A DNA stretch of 64,000 bases, from positions 44,395-108,394 of the forward strand of contig SWDT01000117.1 of the NCBI GenBank assembly GCA_009193035.1, given 5' to 3'. Positions 1 through 10,716 of the stretch are shown one piece after another. The position numbers were made by a program, and so were the translations under genes. Source of the stretch: Halicephalobus mephisto (taxonomy: Eukaryota > Nematoda > Chromadorea > Rhabditida > Panagrolaimidae). A model generated the notes under the pieces. It searched no databases. It was not told the origin of the DNA and was given only the letters and a program-made list of their open reading frames with translations. How positions within the stretch are numbered: position 1 is the first letter of the stretch; the number at the start of each line of letters is the position of its first letter.

Positions 1-2120
1 GTCCCCCTTCATTCCTATCTGGAAGCAACGCCGAAGACGACAGGACTTGCACTTCAGAATCTTGAACTCTGCAAGTCCTTTCATATATACTCGAGCAATT
101 TGGTTAGTTAGACAAGTTCAGAGTTTAGCATTATCAACTATTACGACGAGTTTGTGGAACAAGTGATGTTGGGCAATCCCAGTTAAGTGGACTGTCAGAG
201 TAACAACTTACTTTCAGCGCTGCAGTTGTTCAGATATTTACAGTATAGAGGTTTTGGGTTCAGAATCTGACGACGGAAGAAGGCTCCGCAAGCTGAAAAC
301 GCAACGACTGAATGATCGTCGGATTGGAGTTGGCCTACCTCCGCAGACGCGAGCCCCGTATCTGTAGCATCCGGCCGACTGAAGGCAAATTTCACACTTC
401 ATTTTTACAGAAGGTAATAAAATTCACCGAATCCGCCCGCTTTTATGGAGGCTAAGCAGGACAGGAGATTAGAAATCTCCGAGGGTAGCTCCTCCTGACG
501 AGACCTCAATGCCGGAAGATCTTGATTTCCGTTGGGAAAACAAAACGTCATTTTGGGGGTTCCGATACAGTACTTACGTTATTAGGAATCACTGCATATG
601 TCGGACTTTTGCAGTTTACGGGGAGTAGGGAAATTCCTATGCTTATTAGAACCTTAAAAACCGCAGTGATCTGCTGTTACCTGGAGAAGGTCGCCCTTTC
701 CCTTAGAGCAAATGACGAGGTTTACTCGAACATCAAGATGAAATATTGAAGTGACGTTGGGTGGTGGAAAAATGCAAAAGTTGCACAGGAAGAGAGAAAA
801 CTGATTTCTAAATAATTCACAAATCTGGACTTTATGCATTCATGGGATAATTGGGAATTGAAAAACCGAGGAGAGTTTAGGGACTAGCTACAGTAAGAAA
901 ACGAGGGCCTAGATCCAGTCGGTAATTTGGGGGAATGACCGTTGACAGGACCAGAGTTGTCGGTTTCCGGTTTGAACTTGGAGGACTCGCATAGGAACTG
1001 AATTTGTCGTTTTGGAGACAAGGGAATTGAATTCGAACAGACAATTCAAGCTGTGCAACCGGTGCTTGTGGTCGAGACCGTAGTCCAAGTTAACACAGAC
1101 CACTCTTAGCCATGGAGTAGATGGAATTTGCTTAGTTAAACTGTTTTCTTAGAAGTCACTTAGCAACTTTCAGAAAGTCCCAATTACCAGTTTTCGGACG
1201 ATCCTAACAAGGACAAAAAGTTGGAGGTGATAAAGCTCAAGTTTATAAATTCCCTTATCTGTGAAAAAACCACATGCAATCTCTCTTCTCACTCTCAAGT
1301 CTGTGGCTCATCGGAAACCAGCTAATTGTCGCTGTTTAATTTTTGTAATTTTATTTCAATTTTAACTTTGAGTTTAACTTTAAAATAAAAATGACGTTAG
1401 AAAAGTGACATCAGTATCCCGAGACCGGTCATCGGGGCACCCTGACGGAATCTTCCGAGATACATAAAATAGGCTAAAACGTCGAATTACATGACGTGAT
1501 GAACGGCAGTCGGAAGAGCATTTTTTGTACAAGAAAAGAAATGCTTGCAACAACTGAGGGGATTCTGAAACTGTGCCCACAAAAGCAGGTTCTGCCTTAG
1601 CTCTGCAAGACTTAAAATTCACGTAGACAAACTGCTGGTCGAAAGTAACGATTGGCTGGGTCGGTGACTCCGAGAACAGCCAATCGGTGAGTGAGTTCAT
1701 TCAGAGGTTTGTTTGTGAAAGAGTCGAGTTCAGAGACCTCATTTACAGTGAGTTTAGGATTCATTTATGAAAGGTCCAGGAATTCAGTCCTATACTTCCA
1801 ATAAAACCTATATGGGTGGAAGTTACGAGCACATACAAAATAAGAGAAACACCAAGTGTACCGTGATCCTCACCGAGATTCTTAACCAGAATTTCAGTGA
1901 GTTTTTGACCAGAAATCATGTGATGTTGATACTGGCTAAGGAGTAATAAAAAGTGAAGTAATTATAACACTGGAATTAGTTTGCTAAAAGTGAAGTGAAT
2001 TATATCGAGGGCTGTTATAGAATCTGAAGGAAGGGAAATCAGATATGGGACGGTATCGTATCCTTAGAAAACCGTAGGAGATACCCAATTCTACTTTTCT
2101 GGAAAGAACAAAATTTTAGA
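1..2120. other. Unassigned stretch with fewer A/T tracts
   Basis: This stretch visibly lacks the long A/T homopolymer runs found in most of the window and has a more even base composition. I find no reading frame on either strand with recognisable protein character. The longest open frame (minus strand, 1380-1700) is not like any family I know and lacks a convincing splice context. It could be non-coding sequence of a retroelement, an upstream regulatory region, or exons too diverged to see. Confidence 0.4.
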
Positions 2121-3390
2121 GTAGTTTAATTATTAATAAACCTAAGGTATTATTGGATACTAGAAATAAAGCAGATGGAAAATGTGTTTATTTTTCGAAC
2201 AATTTCCTCGTAGTTAGTCTTCATACGAAAATCCGTCAGATGATTTCCCTAAAAAAAATTTTACTGATCATAGATTTCGTTGAAGAAAAAATTGTTAACA
2301 ACAATAGTTTCCTTTCTTCTAGAATATTCTATCAAGGACAAAGGAAGCAAACATCAGCCAATTGTGAGAATTAAGTGATCAGCTACAAAAATAATATTTG
2401 AAATTTTTTGAAAAATTTTATTAGTTTTATATTTTATAATAGAAAAATAATAAAAATAATTGAAAATTTTAATTAATTTTATATTTTAGGAAAATATTAA
2501 AAATCATTGAAAATTTTTTATGTTTCGTTTTGATTGAAATTAAACTAGACATAATTTTTTATCTTGTTTGGATCTGAAATATAACTGGTTATTAGCCGAA
2601 TCTTTTGAAAAAAGAACTCCAATCTTGTGTTCTCATTCAACAAAATTTTTCCGAATGTTGTCAGTTTTCGAAATTCATAATTGACATTTTTTTCGTAATT
2701 TGTTATTTCTGATTTCGAAGTTATATAATAATTATAGTTTAATTTTTTATAAAAGTAAGTCAAGCAGCTTCTACTTAATCATACGGAAATCTCCGACAAC
2801 GAAAAACTTTTTTTAGATTAAGAATCGTTTGATCTTGACATCTAACAGTGACCTAATCTAGGTTCTGTATCTCTGAAAACAAATGGAGATTGAAATTTCC
2901 GAAGAAAAAAATATTTAAAAAATGAGAAACTTGTAAAAGAATAATTTTAGGGAATCTTTGTGTAGTTCCCTGATCAAGGGATAACTGAAATCTGTCTCAA
3001 ACGAAAAATGGATACTGTAAGTCGTGTTTATTTCATTTCCAGTTTTTATTAAAAACCCAAAAATAGAATTTTCTCTTTTATTAATTTTGTTTTGATTTCC
3101 CAAATTTCGAAATATGTGGAAAATAGTAAATCCACATAAATGTACTATATAAAATTGTAATTTTATTAATATTTAATATTTAATATTTAATTGTCAATTT
3201 TCTATTTTCTGCATATGTTAGACTTTACAGATATCAATTTACTATTTATATATATTGCTCTAATATTTAAGAACTATAAGTTTATTTTTAAAATTTTTTT
3301 GTTATTTATGATTATTTTTGGATTTTTTCACAATTTCTGAGTTAAAATTACTGTATAATTTTGTGAACAATTATCATCGATAGAATGCTA
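2121..3390. other. AT-rich intergenic sequence, no gene seen
   Basis: A/T-rich sequence with short runs and small repeats of TTAATATTTAA type near 3165-3195. Open frames here are short and of low complexity. I see no splice-supported exon. Confidence 0.5.
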
Positions 3391-3506
3391 CACGTGAAAA
3401 AACCGTAACTTTTGGATCGGTATTAATTTGAAAATGTAACAAAAATTGTAACAAAATAATGACGATTTGCATTTGTTACTGACCAAAAGTTGCGCTTCTT
3501 TTTGGT
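3391..3506. mobile_element. Small MITE-like element with ACCGTAACTTTTGG ends
   Basis: The left end carries AACCGTAACTTTTGG (3401-3415). The right end carries the near-inverse ACCAAAAGTTGCG (3482-3494). Inside are ACAAAAATTGTAAC and a TGACGATTTG...TTGTTACTG block. The same arrangement recurs at 33149-33307 with better-preserved ends. It has no coding capacity. The inverted ends, dispersed occurrence and small size suggest a non-autonomous DNA transposon; the superfamily is not identified. Confidence 0.55.
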
Positions 3507-4128
3507 TGTATATTTCAGTTGGATGTTCACATTACTTTTTAAATATTTAGGGAAAATCTCTTAAGAGTTCTTGTACATTATCTTCATTTAGCAAAAGTGA
3601 TCATGTTCGTTGTTTACCAATGTTACTGCCAGTCGCAGAACCTGTTATTGAATTGTCAGCTTTCAAAAGCAGATTTTAGTCGGCGATACCGAAAAGTGCA
3701 GGGGTTCTTATTGAAAATATTTACGTGATTGTATCTTCTATTTTGCGGAAGTAAATTGAATTTATTTCAAAGATCGAAACAAAACACTTTGTATTTTGAT
3801 CAAGCGCTCATGAAATTTTAAAGAATTTGATGTTTATCAAATTGAAATTCTTATTTTGCCAAAGAACTTGTAGAATATCCTCAAGAAAGTGCGGCAAGAA
3901 ACCATGATGTATCCCGAGGACTGTTGTATTTTGATTCTCATTTAGGTTAAAAAGTTCTGTCTCAAAAGTAGTTATTTTTAGATTCTTAAATTTAAATAAA
4001 TCAAAACACCCTTTAAAAAACTACTTTTAAAAATTTTTTTCAATTGGGAAGTATCGGAAATAATGTTTTATATTTTTGAAGGTTGTTACAATTATAAACA
4101 TTATGAAATACTACAGAGCAGATGTTTA

Positions 4129-5320
4129 TTAACATGCGGAAGTCTGCTTGTGAATTTTATAGCGTTTTATAAATTTTAGGACGCTGCATTGAATGGCATA
4201 TGACATTCTAGAATTTAGTTAAGTTTAGTATATGAAAAATTATTTTCAAAATTTTTTTTCAATCTTGCTCGAAAAAAGTTAATAACAAAATTCATAAACG
4301 ACTTTAGATGATATTAATATATCTGTCATAAATCTCACTCAATTCTCTATCAAATAATACGCAGATAACCTCTTTTAGTTGTTTTTAAGGCAAGATAGGG
4401 GAGATTTTCCCATGACCCCCAACATTGTCATATTAGACAATATACATTTAGAATCGTATTTGAGAAACGAACTCTTGATATGTTGTTCAGTAATGCTGAT
4501 TATATAATTATATGCAAGGAAATTGGACTCTGTTATCATTTTAGGAAGAAGCATTTTTCTAAAAGATCTCAAAAATCGTAATCAAAAATGATTCTAAGAA
4601 AATAAAACTCGATTTCTTCTGTTTTCCATGATTGGTCCCTCACCAATATCATACTTAAAGACAGACTTATGAAAATAATAAGAATGGTGTGAAATAAAAA
4701 ATGATATATGAATTATTCAGTTGAGAACTTTATTTTCAGTAATTCCTAGATTCTGGTTTTTCGTTGTCCATCATTTGTAACCATGCTCATAAAGAAATTA
4801 GATGCTCTAAGCACCATAAAAAGCTATAGAAAAAAATTAGAAAAGTAATTTTACTTGGAAAGATTACACTATTATTTCCAAACTTGATGAGTAATATTTT
4901 TTTCGAAAAGTAAATAAGAAAAACATCAATCTAGTATCATATGATTATGCAGCTGAAATTGCTTAATAACACGTCTACAACTCGGTTCTTAAATACTACG
5001 TCAAATATATGTTGTCTAATATGACAAGGTTGGGGATCATGGGAAAATCCTCCCTATCTTGCCTTAAAAACAACTGAAAACCATGATTTGCGTATTATTT
5101 GATAAAGAATCAAATGAGATTTATGACAGATATATTAATATCATCTAAAGTCGTTTATAATTTGGTTATTAACGGTTTTCGAGCAAGATTGAAAAAAATT
5201 TGAAAATAATTTTTCATACACTAAACTTAAATAAATCCTGGAATGACACATATCATTCAATGCAGCATCCCAAAATTTATAAAACACTGTAAAAATTATA
5301 AGCAGAGTTCTGTGTGTTAA
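4129..5320. mobile_element. 1.2-kb inverted-repeat transposon, copy 1
   Basis: The two ends are long imperfect inverted repeats. Sequence from 4133 rightwards (GTTTTATAAATTTTAGGACGC near 4162) reappears reverse-complemented from 5316 leftwards (GCAGCATCCCAAAATTTATAAAAC, 5263-5286 region). The arms stay similar for about 350 bp each, up to the GGGGGTCAT/ATGATCCCC region. TTAA flanks both ends (4129-4132, 5317-5320), compatible with a TTAA target duplication as in piggyBac-like elements, but TTAA is common in such AT-rich DNA. There is no transposase frame, so it is non-autonomous. A second copy lies inverted at 7810-8985. Confidence 0.75.
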
Positions 5321-5590
5321 TGAAAAATATTTAGTGGTAACGATTTTGACGACTCCAAGAGAATATAATAAGTTATTCAATCTTAATAACAATGTGAGTA
5401 ATGCTCGTACTTCGTCTAAGTCTGTTATTAATGACTTCTGAAAATTTTTTTTCATCTCCTGATGCTTGCGTGTTTTCCTCTATCGTATATGAAAGTATTC
5501 AGAAATAGCTGAAAAAACTATCAAAATAAGTAAACTCATTATTTCAACTGTGATCAAATTAAGTAATTTAGTTACTTTTTCTGTTTAGAC
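5321..5590. other. Short intergenic stretch
   Basis: Sequence between transposon copy 1 and the small ORF at 5591. It ends in a TTTCTGTTTAG acceptor-like tract directly before an ATG, but nothing else is recognisable. Confidence 0.4.
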
Positions 5591-5734
5591 ATGGATAAGT
5601 TCTGTATAATCAGCTATATCGTTGATTTAATGAGTCTCGCTTTCCTTCGATACTGCATCAACAATAGGTGTGTATTATGGATTTATCTCGTCATAAACAC
5701 ATTCCATCTAAAGATACTATATATTTATGGATAA
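5591..5734 (+). CDS. Small orphan ORF with hydrophobic segment
   Basis: A 47-codon ATG-to-TAA frame begins one base after a TTTCTGTTTAG acceptor-like tract. The product is strongly hydrophobic, with a possible membrane segment in residues 5-18 and another in 28-45, and it has an R-Y-C-I-N-N-R-C stretch between them. It lies about 0.85 kb upstream of the broken serpentine receptor on the same strand. It could therefore be a remnant first exon of a related receptor, but I do not recognise it as such. The alternative is a chance frame. Confidence 0.25.
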   Translation: MDKFCIISYIVDLMSLAFLRYCINNRCVLWIYLVINTFHLKILYIYG

Positions 5735-5860
5735 TACCAACAAGATAATAAGATAGAAAAGAGTACAGAAATAGAACCCTCAAATTTTTTAAAAACGTAT
5801 ATTCAATTTGTTTCTATTTCTTTCAGCTTGATTGATAGTGTCAAGGGACACAAATCAACT

Positions 5861-6130
5861 TCAGACACAGGATAAACAAAGCTTTCTGAACTTATCTTTA
5901 ATAACCTTTCGATCTGATGCTTTTATAGTCCCGGGAGAGGTGATGGCGATCATAGTTCGCGTCATTTGCAACATTTCCGAAAATCCATAGAAGTCTGGTT
6001 GTCTCCAAAGACAAGTATAGTTAGTCTCAGAACCCTGATTTTGAGGAAAGCCTGTCAGATTCAAGATCACCTCGTTGTAGAGAAAGATAAATTGCTGTTG
6101 CCTAAGATTCCCTCTTGTATCTCGTAGTTA
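5861..6130 (-). CDS. Unidentified ORF, possibly a terminal exon
   Basis: An open frame of about 88 codons on the minus strand ends in TGA (5861-5863). It has no ATG at its start: the first upstream stop is just beyond 6130 and the earliest ATG is internal. Base composition is visibly less AT-rich than around it and the peptide looks protein-like. It contains N-Y-T-C-L-W, F-Y-G-F-S-E-M and a basic C-terminal part with K-D-K-F-R-K-L-C. I do not recognise a family. It may be the last exon of a decayed gene trapped between the two transposon copies. Confidence 0.3.
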
Positions 6131-6576
6131 ATTTATTCCCCTAAATATTATTTGCATTTTGCCATTATTGAATATAGAAAAAGTATTTTCTTCGTTAGAA
6201 ATTTGCATAGAAATTTAAACGTCTAACACTTGAAATTCAATATTAATATTATTAATATTTTTGATGTTTATTACTGTTGTGTGATTTATTAAATTTTAGT
6301 TCCTGAATAATCTCAAAAGTTCGTAGCCATGGAGAACAGTGTTTTAACCACCTGGTTATAATTAAGAAATATCTCAAACATTGCCAAAATTAGTTGAACT
6401 TTAAATATCTAGGTTGGCTGTCATAAATCAACATCAGACTCGTTTTTGTCCCCACTTAACTTGAGAAAGAAAAAATACTCCATATAGTGGAAACTACAAT
6501 CTCTAAATTAGTCAGAGGAAATTCCTTATTACAGTACCTTTACCCTTATTCATCAGTTCTGTTTTCAACTCTAATT

Positions 6577-7715
6577 ATGTCTGATGAAAACATTACTTCT
6601 GTTACAGATGAACTGGCGATGAACATTATCTATTCAATTATAGATCATTTTTTCATTATACAATGTATAGAGTTGTAATTGAAATGATCTTTTTCTTCGT
6701 CATGATTAGAAATTGGTGTATGAAAACTAAGCTCTTGAAAAGTGCCTTCTTTTACTTGTTGACCTTGAAAATATTCATGACTTTACGTATATGCTCTATG
6801 TAATTACAACTTATATTTGGTGGGAAGAGTTAAAGGATTTTTATTATGTGACTGAAACTCCACTTTTATATTTTATTGTGGAAGTCGACGCGTTGTGTCA
6901 GTTTACTATTTCCATCAACAGATATACCGCCCTGATGATGCCATTGAAGCATGAAAGAGTGAGTTTCAAAGTAGATTTCATAAGAAAAGTTTATAATTTA
7001 TGTTTTCTTCGAATTCGTAGGAATTGTTCGAAAAAGTTTACGTTTTTTCTGAAAAACGATTTTCTAATAAATTGAGTTGATTATACACTTTCATCAATCT
7101 TGTAATATCGATAATAATCAATTATCATCTAATAATGAATGGTTTCAGATTTGGTCCACTACCGTAACCTTCTCCATCCTCGCCATAATCCCTTGTCTCG
7201 CAGCTTTAATAATTTTTATGTATTTTAAGTTATCTGAAATCAACAACGATATTAGTGTAATTATTTTCGAGCCCCATATGTTAATTTTAATAAGTTGTTC
7301 CATTATTTTAATCTTAATCCCAGTTACCAAAGATTGTTGTCGGTCCAGATCAGCTAATAATTCCAATAATGTTTCGTCTACTACCTCTTCAACCAGTTCA
7401 ACGGGCGGTTTTAACAGAAAAAAGGCGGAAAAACAATTACTTTATGAAACAGCCTTCATCTCCTTCTGGAAGGCGATCAATCTTATTATCGCTATTGCAT
7501 CTTTACACTTAGAATTGTCTGAATTGATTGAAAACATGTTATCTATCATCATGGATGTTGCTTTCTTCATTAGCAACGTTGGCGGACTGCTCATACTTCC
7601 ATATATTTCTAGCATGGCCAGAAAAGGATTCCAGCAAGCCTTTGGAATTGAACGAAACGGAAAAGTTATATTTGTTACTAATAGATTTAATAGGGCCAAA
7701 AATACCACTTCTTAA
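6577..7715 (+). pseudogene. Serpentine (7-TM) chemoreceptor, frame-broken
   Basis: Nematode serpentine receptors are G-protein-coupled chemosensory receptors of sensory neurons. Three reading frames in the same direction together give one. The ATG at 6577 opens M-S-D-E-N and runs to about 6660. The next frame carries R-V-V-I-E-M-I and a membrane segment (about 6663-6780). The third carries I-H-D-F-T-Y to H-E-R (to 6958), with the N-R-Y-T-A-L-M-M-P motif after TM3. A phase-0 intron (6959-7148, gtgagt...tttcag) joins H-E-R to I-W-S-T-T and TM5-TM7, ending in a basic tail and TAA at 7715. The two frame changes without plausible introns, near 6655 and 6775, each look like single-base indels. A Ser/Thr/Asn-rich loop sits before TM6. 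The subfamily (srv/srg/srx-like) is unresolved. It may be a pseudogene or carry assembly indels. Confidence 0.65.
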
Positions 7716-7809
7716 TAAATAGTTTAATGTGTACTGTACCAAACGTGGAAAATACTGAATTGCATTTATAAAACTGAGCAATCGTTACTTTTTCAACGAT
7801 GTTAATAAG

Positions 7810-8985
7810 TTAACGCATGGAACCTTGCTTGTAATTTTTACAGTGTTTTATAAATTTTAGGACGCTGCATTGAATGGCATATGACATTCCAGAATTTAGT
7901 TAAGTTTAGTATATGAAAAATTATTTTCAAAATTTTTTTTCAATTTTGCTCGAAAAAAGTTAATAATTTAACTCATAAACGGCTCGAGATCATATTAATA
8001 TATCTGTCATAAATCTCATTCGATTCTCTATCAAATAATACGCAAACCATTTCTAAAGAAAGACAGGGGAGATTTTCCTATGACCCCCAACATCGTCATA
8101 TTAGACAACATATATTTAACGTAGTATTTAAGAACCGAGTTGTAGACGTGTTATTAAGCAATTTCAGCTGCATAATCATATGATACTAGATTGATGTTTT
8201 TCTTATTTACTTTTCGAAAAAAATATTACTCATCAAGTTTGGAAATAATAGTGTAATCTTTCCAAGTAAAATTACTTTTCTAATTTTTTCCTATAACTCT
8301 ATGGTACTTAGAGTATCTAATTACTTTATGAGCATGGTTAAAAATGATTGACAACAAAAAACCAGAATCTAGGAATTACCGAAAATAAAGTTCTCAACTA
8401 AATAATTCATATATCATTTTTTATTTCACACCATTCTTATTACTTTCATAAGTCTGTCTTTAAGTATGATATTGGTGAGGGACCAATCATGGAAAACAGA
8501 AGAAATCGAGTTTTATTTTCTTAGAATCATTTTTGATTACGATTTTTGAGATCTTAGAAAAATGCTTCTTCCTAAAATGACAACAGAGTCCAATTTCCTT
8601 GCATATAATTATATAATCAGCATTACTGAACAACATATCAAGAGTTTAATTCTCAAATACAATTCTAAATGTATATTGTCTAATATGACAATGTTGGGGA
8701 TCATGGGAAAATCTCTCCTATCTTGCCTTAAAAACAACTGAAAGAGATTATCTGCATATTATTTCATAGAGAATCGAATGAGATTTATGACAGATATATT
8801 AATATCTTTTTAAATCTTTTATAAACCAAATTATGACTTTTTCGAACTTAATTACAAGAAAGTTTTAAAAATCATTTTTTATTCAGAAAAATTAATTAAA
8901 TATTGGAATGTTATATACTGTTCAATTCTTCATTTCAAAATCTATAAATCGCTGGGATTGTTACAAGTGAGCCTCTGGATGTTAA
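7810..8985. mobile_element. 1.2-kb inverted-repeat transposon, copy 2
   Basis: This is the same element as at 4129-5320. The left end repeats GTTTTATAAATTTTAGGACGC and the following 100 bp almost exactly. The interior is inverted relative to copy 1: the stretch with AAGAACCGAGTTGTAGACG (8130-8148) is the reverse complement of 4973-4991 in copy 1. TTAA occurs at both borders (7810-7813, 8982-8985). The right arm is more diverged than in copy 1. There is no transposase frame. Confidence 0.75.
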
Positions 8986-10716
8986 AAATCCCAATTTCAG
9001 TCATAAAACAAAATTTATTTTCTCGAAAACCGAAACTCAATTTTCAAATTTAAAAAAATCTCCGAAAAATCCTACGCTCATGACCATGAAAAACTGGGTT
9101 TGGGAGCGAGCATAAAATAGTAACATTATACGTGTTATCTGATCTTCCAACTCATGTATTCATTGTATTTATGGAGGTCAACAAAGAAACTGCAAAAATT
9201 TGAAATATTCAAGGTCAAAATCGAAGAAAAAAATAAATTTATTTTTTTTGGGTAACTTCGATAAAAGTGCAGTTAAAATTAATCATGAAAATTTTCAATC
9301 AATACTTAAAAATTGAAAATGAATATTTACGAATTGTTTATTTTCGAAATTTCACGTGATTGAAATAGTCGAATTTTAAAAAATTACAATGTTCAAAAAT
9401 ACTAATTTTTTTATTTTAATTTTTTCGTTAAAAAACTCCAAAATTAATTTTTTGTGACTAATTGAAGCAACTCAAGACTCCTTTGAGGATACCAGGATTA
9501 CTCCGTGGACTTGGGATATGGTAACTAGAGCGATTTCTGGAAGCTTCTCCACACAAAAGTTTTCGGAATTCCTCCTTGTAAATACAATTTAGAAAACGTT
9601 TTTTCAGTTTCCAGAAAGCATTCGATAGAACTTGTTTAGATAAAGGAGAAATTTTAGATAACTCTTCTAGTAACTTCTAGAAATGACATCGAAATTCGAT
9701 GTCGAACAGCTTTCATTTTTTGGCTTTCCTTGTTTCAGAAACCACTTTGAATCTTCAACCTTCGTTGGATGGAGTTTGAAATGAATAATAAACTCCTTTA
9801 TTATTACATTTTGCAGGTGAAACATCATTTTTCAATCCTTGTAAGTGATAAAGATCAACCTAAAGGAAGGTCAGTTTTCAGAGGCTGTTTTTTTCTCAAG
9901 CCCGACTTTAAATTTCGTCGATTTCTCCTTTTCGAAATAGAGGAACTTCCCCTAACGACCATCACCTTCAGTTTTATATCTTAGAGTTAACACATTTTCA
10001 GAATTGAAAGTGACTTCTGAAATACATGGTAAATAGGGAAAGTCAAGAAACGTTTTCGAAGACACGAACTTGGCACTCTATCCTGAATCTAGTAGACTTA
10101 TCGGAAACCTGTTTCTTACTATATAAGTTTTACAAAATATTTTTCGAAACCAGATCTACAAAAAGGAGTTGGTGACAGAAGTTTCAGAAAGTTTTTTACA
10201 GATATGTTTGTGGAAATCACTCTAGCTTCTGTATTAGATATCCTCAAAAAACAATTCCAATATTTATAGATGAATTTCCAACGACTTTAATCATCTACAA
10301 AAAGTTAGCTTTATAGTTTTACTGATACAAAATCAAAGTGAATAATATATTCTTGGACAGTATAAATTACTTTATATTCAATCAATCCTAAAAATTATAT
10401 GAGCAGTGCACATTTTAACACAACTTTTGCAAATTTTTGGAAGTCATGCATCAGTAGTAAAAGTATTCAATTCGATATTACTAGATAAAATTATCCAAAT
10501 TTAAACATTTCCATACAGCATTTTGTAATCTCATTCTACACATAATTTTTCATTGTAATTTTCGTTTTTTAAAGGATATTTAAAAATTTTAAATACAGTT
10601 CTCACTAAGATGGGATACATTTGTGAACACCTTGCTTTTACTAAGTACCAAATTTCAATGTTTTTATTTTATAATTTTAGTTTTGCTAACAATAATCAGA
10701 TTACATAAAATAATTT
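8986..10716. other. Intergenic, homologous to the flank of MFS copy B
   Basis: No exon is seen. Parts of 9470-9700 (ACTCC...GATACCAGGATTACTC; AGAAAGCATTCGATAGAACTTG) match 13630-13900 in order and spacing. This shows that non-coding sequence was duplicated together with the transporter genes. An ORF at 9769-9984 is short and unrecognised. Confidence 0.5.

Noticed and set aside
7145..7708. Minus-strand and alternative-frame ORFs over the receptor's last exon
   Set aside because: They overlap the well-supported TM5-TM7 exon and have no splice or motif support; shadow frames.
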